A stretch of 64,000 nt of DNA from Hyphomicrobiaceae bacterium (lineage in GTDB: Bacteria > Pseudomonadota > Alphaproteobacteria > Rhizobiales > Hyphomicrobiaceae), in the NCBI GenBank assembly GCA_020638035.1, contig JACKJI010000006.1, positions 75,823-139,822 of the forward strand, in the 5' to 3' direction. Each line of letters starts with the position of its first letter. The first letter of the stretch is position 1. The translations under genes and the position numbers were made by a program. The notes under the pieces were generated by a model that was given only the letters and a program-made list of their open reading frames with translations, did not search any database and was not told where the DNA came from. This document shows, piece by piece, positions 1 through 7,946 of the stretch.

Positions 1-1
1 A

Positions 2-280
2 CGCCTCTGGCTTAAGCATCGTCCACGATGCTGTACCCTTGAGGTCCACGAGTTGCACTATGTGGATGCCATCGTCTTCACGACAGTTTGCAAGCAGGTC
101 CGAGGCAATTCGGCGCTCGTTACTCCCGAGATGGTCCTGTCTGTCTACAAAGCGCAGCTTTCCAATCGTGAGTTTCTCGCGTTCCTCGACGACCTCCACG
201 TTCACGCGGGGCCAGACAACCCCGTGACACTTTCATTTGCTGAGGCAAGGCGGCTCATTTTCCCTCACGAACTTCCTTAG
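2..280 (+). CDS. C-terminal fragment of an unidentified protein (5' end outside window)
   Basis: The reading frame is open from base 2 to a TAG at 278-280 and gives about 92 residues with no stop, so a gene running in from the left is plausible. The peptide ends in ...RRLIFPHELP and shows no motif I recognise. Its last 48 bases overlap the 3' end of the opposite-strand gene ending at 233, so the two are convergent. I cannot assign a function, and a chance open frame is possible. Confidence 0.35.
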   Translation, partial: RLWLKHRPRCCTLEVHELHYVDAIVFTTVCKQVRGNSALVTPEMVLSVYKAQLSNREFLAFLDDLHVHAGPDNPVTLSFAEARRLIFPHELP

Positions 281-1846
281 AATATTCGTCGTTGCTTCTA
301 CGCCTTTGTCACGTAGCCCCTCATTTCCGCTGAAACCGGCAATATACATTTGACGCTCTGTTTCTTTTCTCATCCGTTCATTACCAATAGCCTTATAAAC
401 TTGTGAAGCACGCATCAGGGCCGTTTCATCACTTAAGCCAGCGGCCCTAAAATATCGGCCAGTAATCATGTACCAATTCGCCCAAATTCCACTTCTTGCC
501 TCAATCGAAAGCGGCATAACTTCGACGATTCGTTGAATGCCCACCAGACACGCTCCAGCTTCGCGTGTCTTCTTCTGGCGCAAATATACAATTGCTAATG
601 CGAGCATGCACGATACACATTGATCTGGCCAACGCGCGAATTCAAGCCCACGCAGTTCCATTGTCACTGTCTCACCCAGCTTCTCACTCCATTCCTCCAA
701 TAGATCGCCAACAGACTCTTCTGGAAACGGAATGTGGGCAGCCAGGATCCAATCTAAATCAAACACTAGCTGACATAAGAGTCGCGAATTGGCTAGCTTC
801 GCTAAGGGTGTTGGTTCGATGCCTCTGGCGCTATAAAACAGTTCTTGAAGTTGGATTGCATGAACGCCAGCCGACATATTTTCTCTCACAAGGCAAGACA
901 AGGACGTCGGGTTCCAGAGGTCCTCGAAGCCAGCTGGAATTGTAACGCAACCACTGTTATTCCCACCAATTCCAAGGAGAAATGTTCGCATCAATGTTTG
1001 AGATGAGGCAAAATATCTCCAAGGTGCGGCAAAATCAGCAATTTTGCGTTCGATGCACTTTTTTAGAGCGCTCCATATCTCTGAATACGAGGCATAAATT
1101 TCCTCTGGACTTGCCGAGTCTCGGGCCAGATTCAACATTCTCCCGGTCGCAAAATTTCCCTCTCTTGTCAGCATAAGTGGAACGAGATGCGCAACCTGGC
1201 TACGCGAATGAAGCTCCAATAATCCGCGGTAGTCATTCCTTGCACAAGCTGATGCAATTGCAAGGTAACGAAGTTCGCTCATTACGTCGTAAAACGGCTC
1301 CCACTCACCCAATCCAAGGTCTGAGCGCCGAATCGTTAATTCGGCAATAAGTCCTGCTGCACATTCCGCAATAGTGTTCTTACTTGGTTCATTTAGGAGT
1401 TCGTGAATGGCAATGATTAGTTCATGCGAATTCCAGCTGTTTCGTTTTCCGGTGCGCGTTATTAAAGCTTCCACCATCCCCTCGCCGATTGTGAATTCGA
1501 GTCTTTCCCTATGAAACATCACATAGAATTGCCACAAGCGCTCGCATTCGCCAGGGAAATCGTCCTTGAATAGCGGTCGCAAAATGTATTCGATCACATC
1601 GCTTAATGCGTCCGCAGTAGCAATGCGGTCATCGTCATATGGGCTTCTTAAAATCCGCTGCAATTTCTTGCGCAAATCTTTTTGCGCCAATGCTTCACAC
1701 TCGGTTGCGAGTTGGGCATAGCTGGTGAGCGGCTTTCGCTTTTTCCGCTCGCGATGCGCATTCATAATCGACAACGCAAGGTTTAGCGCAGCCAAGAGAG
1801 CCGTCTTGAAACTCTGAGGCGCCAACGTGTGCGCTGTCGTGAGCAT
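233..1846 (-). CDS. Hypothetical helical protein, 537 aa
   Basis: The ATG at 1846 follows a good GGGAGGG ribosome-binding site about five bases upstream. The protein is rich in Leu, Ala, Glu and Arg with regularly spaced helices, suggesting an alpha-helical repeat fold. There is no signal peptide, and the only hydrophobic stretch is a short Ala/Leu-rich segment at residues 15-30. No catalytic or nucleotide-binding motif is visible. The gene is visibly more AT-rich than the module to its right, consistent with separate acquisition. It is divergently oriented from the replication/transfer module that starts at 2007. Function unknown; a regulator or an accessory defence protein would both be guesses. 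Confidence 0.6.
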   Translation of the reverse strand: MLTTAHTLAPQSFKTALLAALNLALSIMNAHRERKKRKPLTSYAQLATECEALAQKDLRKKLQRILRSPYDDDRIATADALSDVIEYILRPLFKDDFPGECERLWQFYVMFHRERLEFTIGEGMVEALITRTGKRNSWNSHELIIAIHELLNEPSKNTIAECAAGLIAELTIRRSDLGLGEWEPFYDVMSELRYLAIASACARNDYRGLLELHSRSQVAHLVPLMLTREGNFATGRMLNLARDSASPEEIYASYSEIWSALKKCIERKIADFAAPWRYFASSQTLMRTFLLGIGGNNSGCVTIPAGFEDLWNPTSLSCLVRENMSAGVHAIQLQELFYSARGIEPTPLAKLANSRLLCQLVFDLDWILAAHIPFPEESVGDLLEEWSEKLGETVTMELRGLEFARWPDQCVSCMLALAIVYLRQKKTREAGACLVGIQRIVEVMPLSIEARSGIWANWYMITGRYFRAAGLSDETALMRASQVYKAIGNERMRKETERQMYIAGFSGNEGLRDKGVEATTNILRKFVRENEPPCLSK

Positions 1847-1877
1847 GCGTCCCTCCCGTCATGCGGCAGCAATTCAG

Positions 1878-1900
1878 TGATTCGCGCAATGTCAAGGACA
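1878..1900 (+). repeat. Promoter-proximal direct repeat, copy A
   Basis: This 23-base block recurs at 4986-5008 with a single mismatch (C versus G at its tenth base). Its 3' half contains the interrupted palindrome TGTC-AAG-GACA. Copy A lies 107 bases upstream of the NTPase gene at 2007 and copy B 129 bases upstream of the gene at 5137. Partial similarity continues downstream (GCCCATTGTCC versus GCCCATGTCC). It may be a shared operator or promoter element; a replication iteron is an alternative. Confidence 0.6.
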
Positions 1901-2006
1901 AGGCTTCCCCGGCGACTAGCCCATTGTCCCGCTCTCTGCGTCCAAACCGTGTTCCCTGTTCCCATCATCTCTCACGCGCCCCCGTGGCGCATCAGGTAGG
2001 TGGATC

Positions 2007-3680
2007 ATGGGCAAAGCTACCAAGACACGCGAACAAACCTCAACCGCAAAGAAGCCGGCAAAGCGCCCCGCGTCTGCGAACGGCGCCGCTCCTCACAACG
2101 AGCAGCTTGTCGCGGCGCCGGATTTCGTAGCCGCCGATAAGCCCGCCGGCGCCCAAAGTCAGGATGGTCAGGATAAGTCAGGCGCAAAGTCAGTCGTCGC
2201 CGACGAGGATTTTCTCTTGTACGTGCTGGCAAAATTGCCGTTGATCCAGTCCACGGCTGACCTTGCTGACCTTTACGTGGAGGTTTCCTACGGGACGCTC
2301 ACCGCGCTCTACAAGCTCGGCGCCGCGCGAGTTCACGAGCAGCTCAACATCTTGGCCGATGAGTTCAGCCACGGCGACCCCAAGGCCTTCATCAACAAGA
2401 CCGGATTCCAGGAGGTTCAGGATTTCCTGCGCTCCAAGGCCCACCGCGTTGCCAAGCGGCGCCCGGTGTTCAAGCGCACGGCCTACCTGCCCGATGATCA
2501 CGAGATCTGGATCGACCTTAGCCAGGAGCTTGACGGCACCTGCATCCGCATCACGGCGAATGGCTGGAGCACCGAGGAGCCTCTGCAGCCGTTCTTCGTG
2601 CGCTTCCCAACCCAGCGACCCCTTCCGACGCCAGAGGCCTGTGACGATGGCTATGCCGCCTTCAAGCGCATCCTGCCGCCCGGCATCACCGACGAGCATG
2701 CCAAGCTGCTGCTCGGCGCCCAGCTGGCCTGTCTAGTACCCACCAACTTCGCCGCCTCGTTCAGCTACCCCATCGTGATCCTGACCGGCGAGGCCGGCTC
2801 CGGCAAATCCACCCTTGCCAAGTTCATCAAGACATTGCTCGACAACGAGGTGACGACCACAGCGGCCAAGCCCGCCAAGATCGACGACCTATTTGTGAGC
2901 GCGCAGACCTCGCACCTGCTCTCGTATGACAACGTCGACTTCATCAAGGGCAGCCTATCCGATGCCGTCTGCCAACTCAGTACTGGCTCGGCCATTGTCA
3001 AGCGCCGACTCTACACCGACGCGGACCTGACCATCCTGCGCGCCCATTGCCCGGTGATGTTCAATGGCATCAGCCCGGACATCCCGCGCCAGGACCTGAT
3101 CGACCGCAGCATCCACATCCATCTGGCGCGGATTTCCGCTGTCGACGGCTACGACCCCGACGCCGTCAACCAGACCCACGCCGATCTGCCGTTAGTTATG
3201 GGCTACCTCTGCGACCTTCTGAGCCGGGCGCTGCGCAACTACGCGACGACCCGTCTCGCGCAGGCGCCCCGACTGTCGTTGCTTGCCAAGATCGCCACCG
3301 CCGCCGAGCCGTTCGGCATCGACACACCCTATGTCGACCTCCTCGTTGCCAACCAGCACGAGGCGCTGATCGCCACGCAGGACAACGACCTTGTGATTGC
3401 CGCGCTGTTCCAGCTTCTCGAGCATGCGCCGAGCTGGACTGGCACGTTCAAGAGTCTGCTCGCGGCTCTCACCGCCCGCGCCGACGACGCCACCGCGCGC
3501 TCGCCCGAATGGCCCACCAGTCCCCGCAAACTCGCGCTGCACCTGCAGCAGAACGCCCGCCTGCTCCACGAGCAGGGCCTTGAGATCACCAAAGGCCGCA
3601 AAACCGAACATGGCCGTGTCGTCACGATCCTGCGTCGGACGACGAACACTCCCGATGCCCCATCCATTCCGTTCCGATGA
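2007..3680 (+). CDS. P-loop NTPase of the mobile element (helicase/primase-associated type), 557 aa
   Basis: The ATG at 2007 follows AGGTAGGTGG. The N-terminal 60 residues are low-complexity (Lys/Ala/Gly). A Walker A motif, GEAGSGKS, lies at residues 261-268, followed by a probable Walker B-like stretch (LLSYDNVD) and a sensor-like PVMFNGI segment. This pattern occurs in ATP-binding proteins of phage-plasmid and integrative elements that often sit beside replication initiators, and a role in unwinding or loading at the element's origin is inferred. It is the first gene of a co-directional set, with the helix-turn-helix gene seven bases downstream. The exact family is not certain. Confidence 0.7.
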   Translation: MGKATKTREQTSTAKKPAKRPASANGAAPHNEQLVAAPDFVAADKPAGAQSQDGQDKSGAKSVVADEDFLLYVLAKLPLIQSTADLADLYVEVSYGTLTALYKLGAARVHEQLNILADEFSHGDPKAFINKTGFQEVQDFLRSKAHRVAKRRPVFKRTAYLPDDHEIWIDLSQELDGTCIRITANGWSTEEPLQPFFVRFPTQRPLPTPEACDDGYAAFKRILPPGITDEHAKLLLGAQLACLVPTNFAASFSYPIVILTGEAGSGKSTLAKFIKTLLDNEVTTTAAKPAKIDDLFVSAQTSHLLSYDNVDFIKGSLSDAVCQLSTGSAIVKRRLYTDADLTILRAHCPVMFNGISPDIPRQDLIDRSIHIHLARISAVDGYDPDAVNQTHADLPLVMGYLCDLLSRALRNYATTRLAQAPRLSLLAKIATAAEPFGIDTPYVDLLVANQHEALIATQDNDLVIAALFQLLEHAPSWTGTFKSLLAALTARADDATARSPEWPTSPRKLALHLQQNARLLHEQGLEITKGRKTEHGRVVTILRRTTNTPDAPSIPFR

Positions 3681-3687
3681 GGATGCC

Positions 3688-3912
3688 ATGAGCAACGACG
3701 TGCGACATCTGACCGAGCTTCAGGTAGCTGAGCTGACCACCATTAGCGTTCAAACCCTTCGCCGCTGGCGGGCCGACCCCACAAGGCCCGGCCCGGCCTG
3801 GCTGAAGCTTGGCCCCTTCAAGAACTCCCGCGTGGCCTATCCGCTGCGCCAGCTCACCGAATGGCTTGCCCGGCACGAGCGCCAATGCACCAGCCAGCGG
3901 ACCACATCATGA
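3688..3912 (+). CDS. Small AlpA/MerR-like helix-turn-helix DNA-binding protein, 74 aa
   Basis: The N-terminal half reads as a winged helix-turn-helix (LTELQVAELTTISVQTLRRW) of the excisionase/AlpA type, in which a short recognition helix ends in RRWR. The ATG at 3688 is preceded by GATGAGGATG. The stop overlaps the start of the Rep gene by ATGA, which ties the two translationally. Proteins of this size in integrative elements act as excisionases, copy-number repressors or operon activators. The TGTC-AAG-GACA repeats at 1878 and 4986 are candidate binding sites, but that link is inference. Confidence 0.75.
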   Translation: MSNDVRHLTELQVAELTTISVQTLRRWRADPTRPGPAWLKLGPFKNSRVAYPLRQLTEWLARHERQCTSQRTTS

Positions 3913-4901
3913 CCAGCCCGGCCAAACGTGCGGCCCAACGGTTCCGGCGCATGCTGGACACCGACAAGGCCATCATCGCGGCGCATTTTGCGCTGGCCCG
4001 CCGCGAAACCGATCCGTCGCGCGCCACGTTCTACGCCGCGCGGGGTTACGCCATGCAAACGTGCTACCGCACGACCCGCATCGTCGTCCATGAGCCCGAC
4101 GACGATGCCCCCTACACCACCATGCACACAGCCCGGCAATGCCGCTCGCGCACCTGCCAGGTTTGCCAGCGCATCCATGCCCGGCAGACCCGCAGACTTC
4201 ACCATGCCTTGCTGGAGCGCATCTGGCGGCACACACCTGAGATGCGCATTTCGCTGTTGACGCTTTCCATGCGCAACCGGCCCCTTGCTGAGGCCAAACC
4301 TGCGCTAGAGGACTTCACAGGTGCGGTGAGGCGGTATTACGCGCTGAAGGAGGTCAAGCGCAGCCACCACGGCGTGTTGATCGGCGTCGAGGCTGCCATC
4401 CGGGGTGATGACGCCAACCCGATGATTGGTTGGCATGCCCACTGCGCCCAACTCATTACCGATGCCTGCATGGTGGAGGGGCGCTATCTGGCCATTATGC
4501 GCATTCGCGAGCTGTTCCGCGATTGCCTCCGCGTCGATTACCTCCCGCAATGCTGGATCGCGGCCTCCAAGCCGGACCCGGACGGTGACACGCGCCAGCC
4601 TGACAGGAATAGCACCACCGAGGCTGTGAAGTACTGCTGCAAGCCGGTGTCCTACCTATCGGCCAACCCGCCGAAGGACCTTTTCGGTGCGGCTGACGCC
4701 CCGCGCTTTCACGTGAGCCCGGACGTCGTTCGCTACCTCACGGAGGCACTCCACAATCGCCAGCTCGTCACCATGAAGGGCGCATGGGCCAAGGCCCGCA
4801 AAGAGCATTGCGCCGAGCAGCGAACCGCGAAGCGAAACCGCAGGTCGCCGAGTTCTCCCGACCCCTTCCAGTCAGATGAATTCGATGGCCTTCCATTCTG
4901 A
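3909..4901 (+). CDS. rep: Rolling-circle replication initiator (Rep_1/pUB110-like HUH endonuclease), 330 aa
   Basis: The protein should nick one strand at a double-strand origin and stay covalently attached through a tyrosine. Motifs are visible in the expected order: a Cys cluster at C78, C83 and C86 (RQCRSRTCQVC), the metal-binding HxH at H176 and H178 (IGWHAHCAQL), and the catalytic tyrosine motif around Y242 with K245 (EAVKYCCKP). The length fits the family. I chose the ATG at 3909 because it overlaps the preceding stop; an in-frame ATG at 3861 lies inside the upstream gene. Such Reps drive small plasmids and some integrative elements. No origin was proved, but large inverted repeats at 10330-10435 and 12281-12342 are candidates. 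Confidence 0.85.
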   Translation: MTSPAKRAAQRFRRMLDTDKAIIAAHFALARRETDPSRATFYAARGYAMQTCYRTTRIVVHEPDDDAPYTTMHTARQCRSRTCQVCQRIHARQTRRLHHALLERIWRHTPEMRISLLTLSMRNRPLAEAKPALEDFTGAVRRYYALKEVKRSHHGVLIGVEAAIRGDDANPMIGWHAHCAQLITDACMVEGRYLAIMRIRELFRDCLRVDYLPQCWIAASKPDPDGDTRQPDRNSTTEAVKYCCKPVSYLSANPPKDLFGAADAPRFHVSPDVVRYLTEALHNRQLVTMKGAWAKARKEHCAEQRTAKRNRRSPSSPDPFQSDEFDGLPF

Positions 4902-4985
4902 CTGACGAGGAATTCCCGATGCGACCGACCCGAAAACCAAAACCCAAAAGCGTCGTCCATGCTTCCAACACCAATCCGGCGTCGC

Positions 4986-5008
4986 TGATTCGCGGAATGT
5001 CAAGGACA
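4986..5008 (+). repeat. Promoter-proximal direct repeat, copy B
   Basis: This is the second copy of the 23-base block at 1878-1900, in the 235-base gap between rep and the gene at 5137. It carries the same TGTC-AAG-GACA interrupted palindrome. Its position before the second sub-operon suggests common control of both halves of the module. Confidence 0.6.
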
Positions 5009-5136
5009 GGTCCCCATTACCTCGGTGGCCCATGTCCGTGCGCCCGTGGCCCGCCTCTGTTTTCCTTCTTCGCGTCGCCCACTGGCGATTACCACGCGCA
5101 AAAAAACGCGTTCGACAAAATGAAAGGACTGATGAC

Positions 5137-5442
5137 ATGGCCACTCTCGCAGAGACCGGCTTTTATCTGAAATTCAAGCTCAAAGGCATTTTTGAAAAAG
5201 ATGCCATTACGAAGAGCGGTACGCCATACAAGAAGGTGAGCCTTCGCGGCATCTTTTACCGCAAGGGCCCTGCTGACGAGGAAACGAGTAGCGTCTTCAT
5301 CAGCGTGCCTCCCGGGCACAAGATGCCTGAATTGAGTATCGACACCGTCTATTCGGCGTCGGTTGACGTGACTGCCGGCAACGATCGGAACCTCTTCGTC
5401 AACCTCAACACGCATATTCCCCTGCAGTCCGAGGACGTCTGA
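5137..5442 (+). CDS. Putative single-stranded-DNA-binding-like small protein, 101 aa
   Basis: The ATG at 5137 follows GAAAGGAC. The sequence alternates short beta-strand-like segments (FYLKFKLKGIF, YKKVSLRGIFY, SSVFISVP, NLFVNLNTHI), consistent with a small OB-fold or G5P-like beta barrel, and no enzyme motif is seen. Rolling-circle elements often carry a dedicated ssDNA-binding protein next to rep, so this role is inferred from fold impression and context rather than from a diagnostic motif. Confidence 0.5.
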   Translation: MATLAETGFYLKFKLKGIFEKDAITKSGTPYKKVSLRGIFYRKGPADEETSSVFISVPPGHKMPELSIDTVYSASVDVTAGNDRNLFVNLNTHIPLQSEDV

Positions 5443-5512
5443 CGCTCAACCGACCTGGCGCGGCCACGGCGCCGCGCCGGGCATCTATCCACGCACCATG
5501 AGGAATTGACCC

Positions 5513-5893
5513 ATGTTCGAACCCCGCAAGATGCCGACGTTTCCCCGGCGAACTGACATTGTCTCTGACGCCGAGACCATTCCCATGCCGCCGCCGCTTC
5601 CCGACCCTGCTGCCGAGGAGCTGCTTGCTCCGGCCGGTGCACCGGTACAGGCGCCCGTTTCCGAGTCTGTCGCCTCCGCCGATGCGTTCGCGCAAGCGCT
5701 GCGTAACGGCACCATCCCGCAGTTTTCGGAGCAGCCTGCCGACACCGAGGTCGTCGCCGACCCGCCACCCTTGAACGCCGACGAAGAGCGGGCCGCCTGG
5801 CAGAACCTCATCGCCTTCATCAACCAGCACAAGGATGAGGGCACCAGGGTCGAGATCGCTGATCCCGACAGCTTCATGAAGGGCCTCAGCTGA
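5513..5893 (+). CDS. Hypothetical acidic, proline-rich protein, 126 aa
   Basis: The N-terminal half is proline- and alanine-rich and likely disordered. The C-terminal 40 residues (AWQNLIAFINQHKDEG...) look helical and folded. The ATG at 5513 follows ATGAGGAATTGACCC, with AGGAAT as a workable ribosome-binding site. It lies between the putative ssDNA-binding protein and the AAA+ ATPase in the same direction with short gaps. No family recognised; an adaptor of the replication/transfer machinery is a guess. Confidence 0.55.
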   Translation: MFEPRKMPTFPRRTDIVSDAETIPMPPPLPDPAAEELLAPAGAPVQAPVSESVASADAFAQALRNGTIPQFSEQPADTEVVADPPPLNADEERAAWQNLIAFINQHKDEGTRVEIADPDSFMKGLS

Positions 5894-5918
5894 AGACCCC
5901 AACGCGGAGAGCATCACC

Positions 5919-6920
5919 ATGACGACGCATTTCCCGAACATGAGCAACGGGGCCAACGGCTCCACACCACCCCAGCAGCAGCCTGCCCAACCGGTACACC
6001 AGGCGCCGCCTCCCCTGCCTCCGGGTGCCCCCTGGCAGTTCAAGCATCTGTTGCGGTTTCCCAATGACCCGATCGTCCGGCAGCGCTTCGAGTTCCGGGA
6101 CCTCGCGCTCAAGATCCGCGAGCATCTGACGAACCAGGTCGGCCAGTACACCCGCGACAAGGCCGCGCGCATGCTGTGGGTTCAGGGTAAGCCTGGTGAA
6201 GGCAAATCCGATGGCTGCCTCATTGCTTGCCTCAACGCCAACTTCACCACGGCGGTGCTCTCGCCTGGCCTGTTCGCCGGGGAGGTCGAAGGCGCATCGG
6301 TCCAGACCCTGCACGCCGTCATGGCCGAGTTGGAGCGCTGGTCAGCGACCTATAACGTCCGCGTCGTCGTCATCATCGACGACTTCGATCTCTCCACCGC
6401 CAACGTCGGTGAGAACCAAGGCCACACCATCAACAGCCAGCTGCTCGTCAACGAGTTCATGGCTCTTGCGGACAAGCGCCACCTCTATCGCAATGTCGAC
6501 GGCTCCAACATCGGCTTCATCATCACCGTGAACGACGCCACGGGGATGCGCGAAAGCCTCCATCGTCCCGGCCGCGCGATCTGGTACGACCATATGCCTA
6601 GCCCGGAAGACCGCACCAATATCGCCTGGTCTGTCCTCGACCCCAAAACCTCGACCGAGCGTGCGCTGGTGACGGCGCTGGTGCGCAAGAACATCCGGCA
6701 GCCCATTGCGTTCTGGACCGCGTTGCAACTCCATATGCGTGCGCTCCAGGCCCGCAGCCTGATCGAGAAGGGTATGCCGGAGGCTTCCGCCATCAACGCC
6801 GTCTACCAGCGGCGCCTGGCACTCACGCCGGAGACCGCCTGGGCGGCAGCCAAGCTCATCCGCACGTCGCGCGTCCGCAACTACCTGACCAACCGCAAGC
6901 GGTGGTGGGGGCGCCGCTGA
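5919..6920 (+). CDS. AAA+ ATPase of the mobile element, 333 aa
   Basis: A proline/glutamine-rich N-terminus leads into a classical AAA core. Walker A GKPGEGKS is at residues 90-97, Walker B VVVIIDDFD around residues 149-157, a sensor-1-like FIITVND follows, and an arginine-finger/sensor segment HRPGR comes before WYDHMP. The order resembles Cdc48/CbbX-type remodelling ATPases rather than replication helicases. The following gene encodes a small unknown protein, so a remodeller-substrate pair is conceivable. The role in the element (complex disassembly, replication or transfer) is not determined. Confidence 0.75.
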   Translation: MTTHFPNMSNGANGSTPPQQQPAQPVHQAPPPLPPGAPWQFKHLLRFPNDPIVRQRFEFRDLALKIREHLTNQVGQYTRDKAARMLWVQGKPGEGKSDGCLIACLNANFTTAVLSPGLFAGEVEGASVQTLHAVMAELERWSATYNVRVVVIIDDFDLSTANVGENQGHTINSQLLVNEFMALADKRHLYRNVDGSNIGFIITVNDATGMRESLHRPGRAIWYDHMPSPEDRTNIAWSVLDPKTSTERALVTALVRKNIRQPIAFWTALQLHMRALQARSLIEKGMPEASAINAVYQRRLALTPETAWAAAKLIRTSRVRNYLTNRKRWWGRR

Positions 6921-6964
6921 CGCGGCCCTCCACATCCTCCTGCATCCGCGAAAGGACCGATGCC

Positions 6965-7633
6965 ATGACCACGCTCGCCGCACCCAAAGTTTCGCTCAAA
7001 CTGACCCCCGTCCCCAAGACCGTCCTCTATGCAGGTCTTGCCGGCGAGATGCTCGCCAACACCGGCATGAAGGACAATGACCAGGTCCGTGCCGTCCAGC
7101 AAGCCGTCAGCGAAGGCCTCATCGAGGAGGTCATCGTGGCTGCCAAGCATGCCGATGGTCGCGTCGAAAAGTTCACGCTCAAAATGAAGCCGTTCACGTC
7201 TACCGATACCGTGTCGCTGCAGCTTGAAGCCGGCAAGAGCTATCTGGAGACCCTCGATGTCGGCATCGCCGCCGGCGTCCAGTACGCCGCCGACCTCATC
7301 AAGCGCCGGGGCCTCACGCCCACCTTCTATGTCAAGTGGGCCGCCCGTGCCCGCGCGGCACCCGCCGTCATCGCTGACGCCATCAAGCGCCTCAACCTCA
7401 CGGTCGAAACCGAGCCGCCCCCCGATCCGCTGCCGACGCCGGAGCCGGACTACACCTACCACGAGCCGCCCCGGCCCCCGACCCCGCCGCCCCGGCGCTA
7501 CCCGCAGACGGTCCACACCTACGTGGCACCGCCCGCGCTACCGCCCCAGCATGTCTACAAGCCGGTGCTGACCATCACGCCGGCCAAGGACACCGGGGTC
7601 ACGTTCTCCTACGAAACCACCCGTCGCGGATAA
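6965..7633 (+). CDS. Hypothetical protein with folded N-domain and Pro-rich C-terminal tail, 222 aa
   Basis: Residues 1-155 appear globular, mixing helices and strands (GLIEEVIVAAKHADGRVEKF, then ADLIKRRGLTPTFYVKWA). Residues 156-205 are strongly proline-rich with Tyr and His. The ATG at 6965 is preceded by GAAAGGACCGATGCC, with AAAGGA as a good ribosome-binding site. It directly follows the AAA+ ATPase gene. The globular half vaguely recalls the layout of bacterial HORMA-type domains (a strand-rich core beside an AAA+ remodeller), but no diagnostic residues let me claim that. Function unknown. Confidence 0.6.
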   Translation: MTTLAAPKVSLKLTPVPKTVLYAGLAGEMLANTGMKDNDQVRAVQQAVSEGLIEEVIVAAKHADGRVEKFTLKMKPFTSTDTVSLQLEAGKSYLETLDVGIAAGVQYAADLIKRRGLTPTFYVKWAARARAAPAVIADAIKRLNLTVETEPPPDPLPTPEPDYTYHEPPRPPTPPPRRYPQTVHTYVAPPALPPQHVYKPVLTITPAKDTGVTFSYETTRRG

Positions 7634-7640
7634 CCCGACC

Positions 7641-7946
7641 ATGGGCCTCTTCGACAGCTTCCGCCGCAAGCCTCCGGCGCCGACCGTTCCGCCGGCGCCG
7701 ACGGTGACGCTTGCGCTTGCGCTCGCCCCGGCGCCCACGTTCCAGCCGTTGCCGGTCCAGCCCGGCAACGCGCTCGACAGCGAGGTGAGCCGCCTATGGC
7801 TGCAATACCAGCAGTCGAAGGATACCACGACCTGGGACGGGTTCCTCCGCTCCCTCGCCGCCCACAACACCGTCCTGCAAAGCCAGATCGCCGACGTGGA
7901 AAAACATCTCAAGGACTATCCCCCCGGCAGCGAGGTGCGCCCATGA
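7641..7946 (+). CDS. Hypothetical small protein, 101 aa
   Basis: The start (MGLFDSFRRK) suggests an amphipathic or membrane-proximal N-terminus. An Ala/Pro-rich linker follows, then a helical C-terminal half (SEVSRLWLQYQQSKDT... to VEKHLKDYPPG) that could form a short coiled coil. Its stop overlaps the FtsK-like gene by ATGA, implying translational coupling. A linker or recruitment subunit for the motor is an inference from coupling only. Confidence 0.55.
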   Translation: MGLFDSFRRKPPAPTVPPAPTVTLALALAPAPTFQPLPVQPGNALDSEVSRLWLQYQQSKDTTTWDGFLRSLAAHNTVLQSQIADVEKHLKDYPPGSEVRP

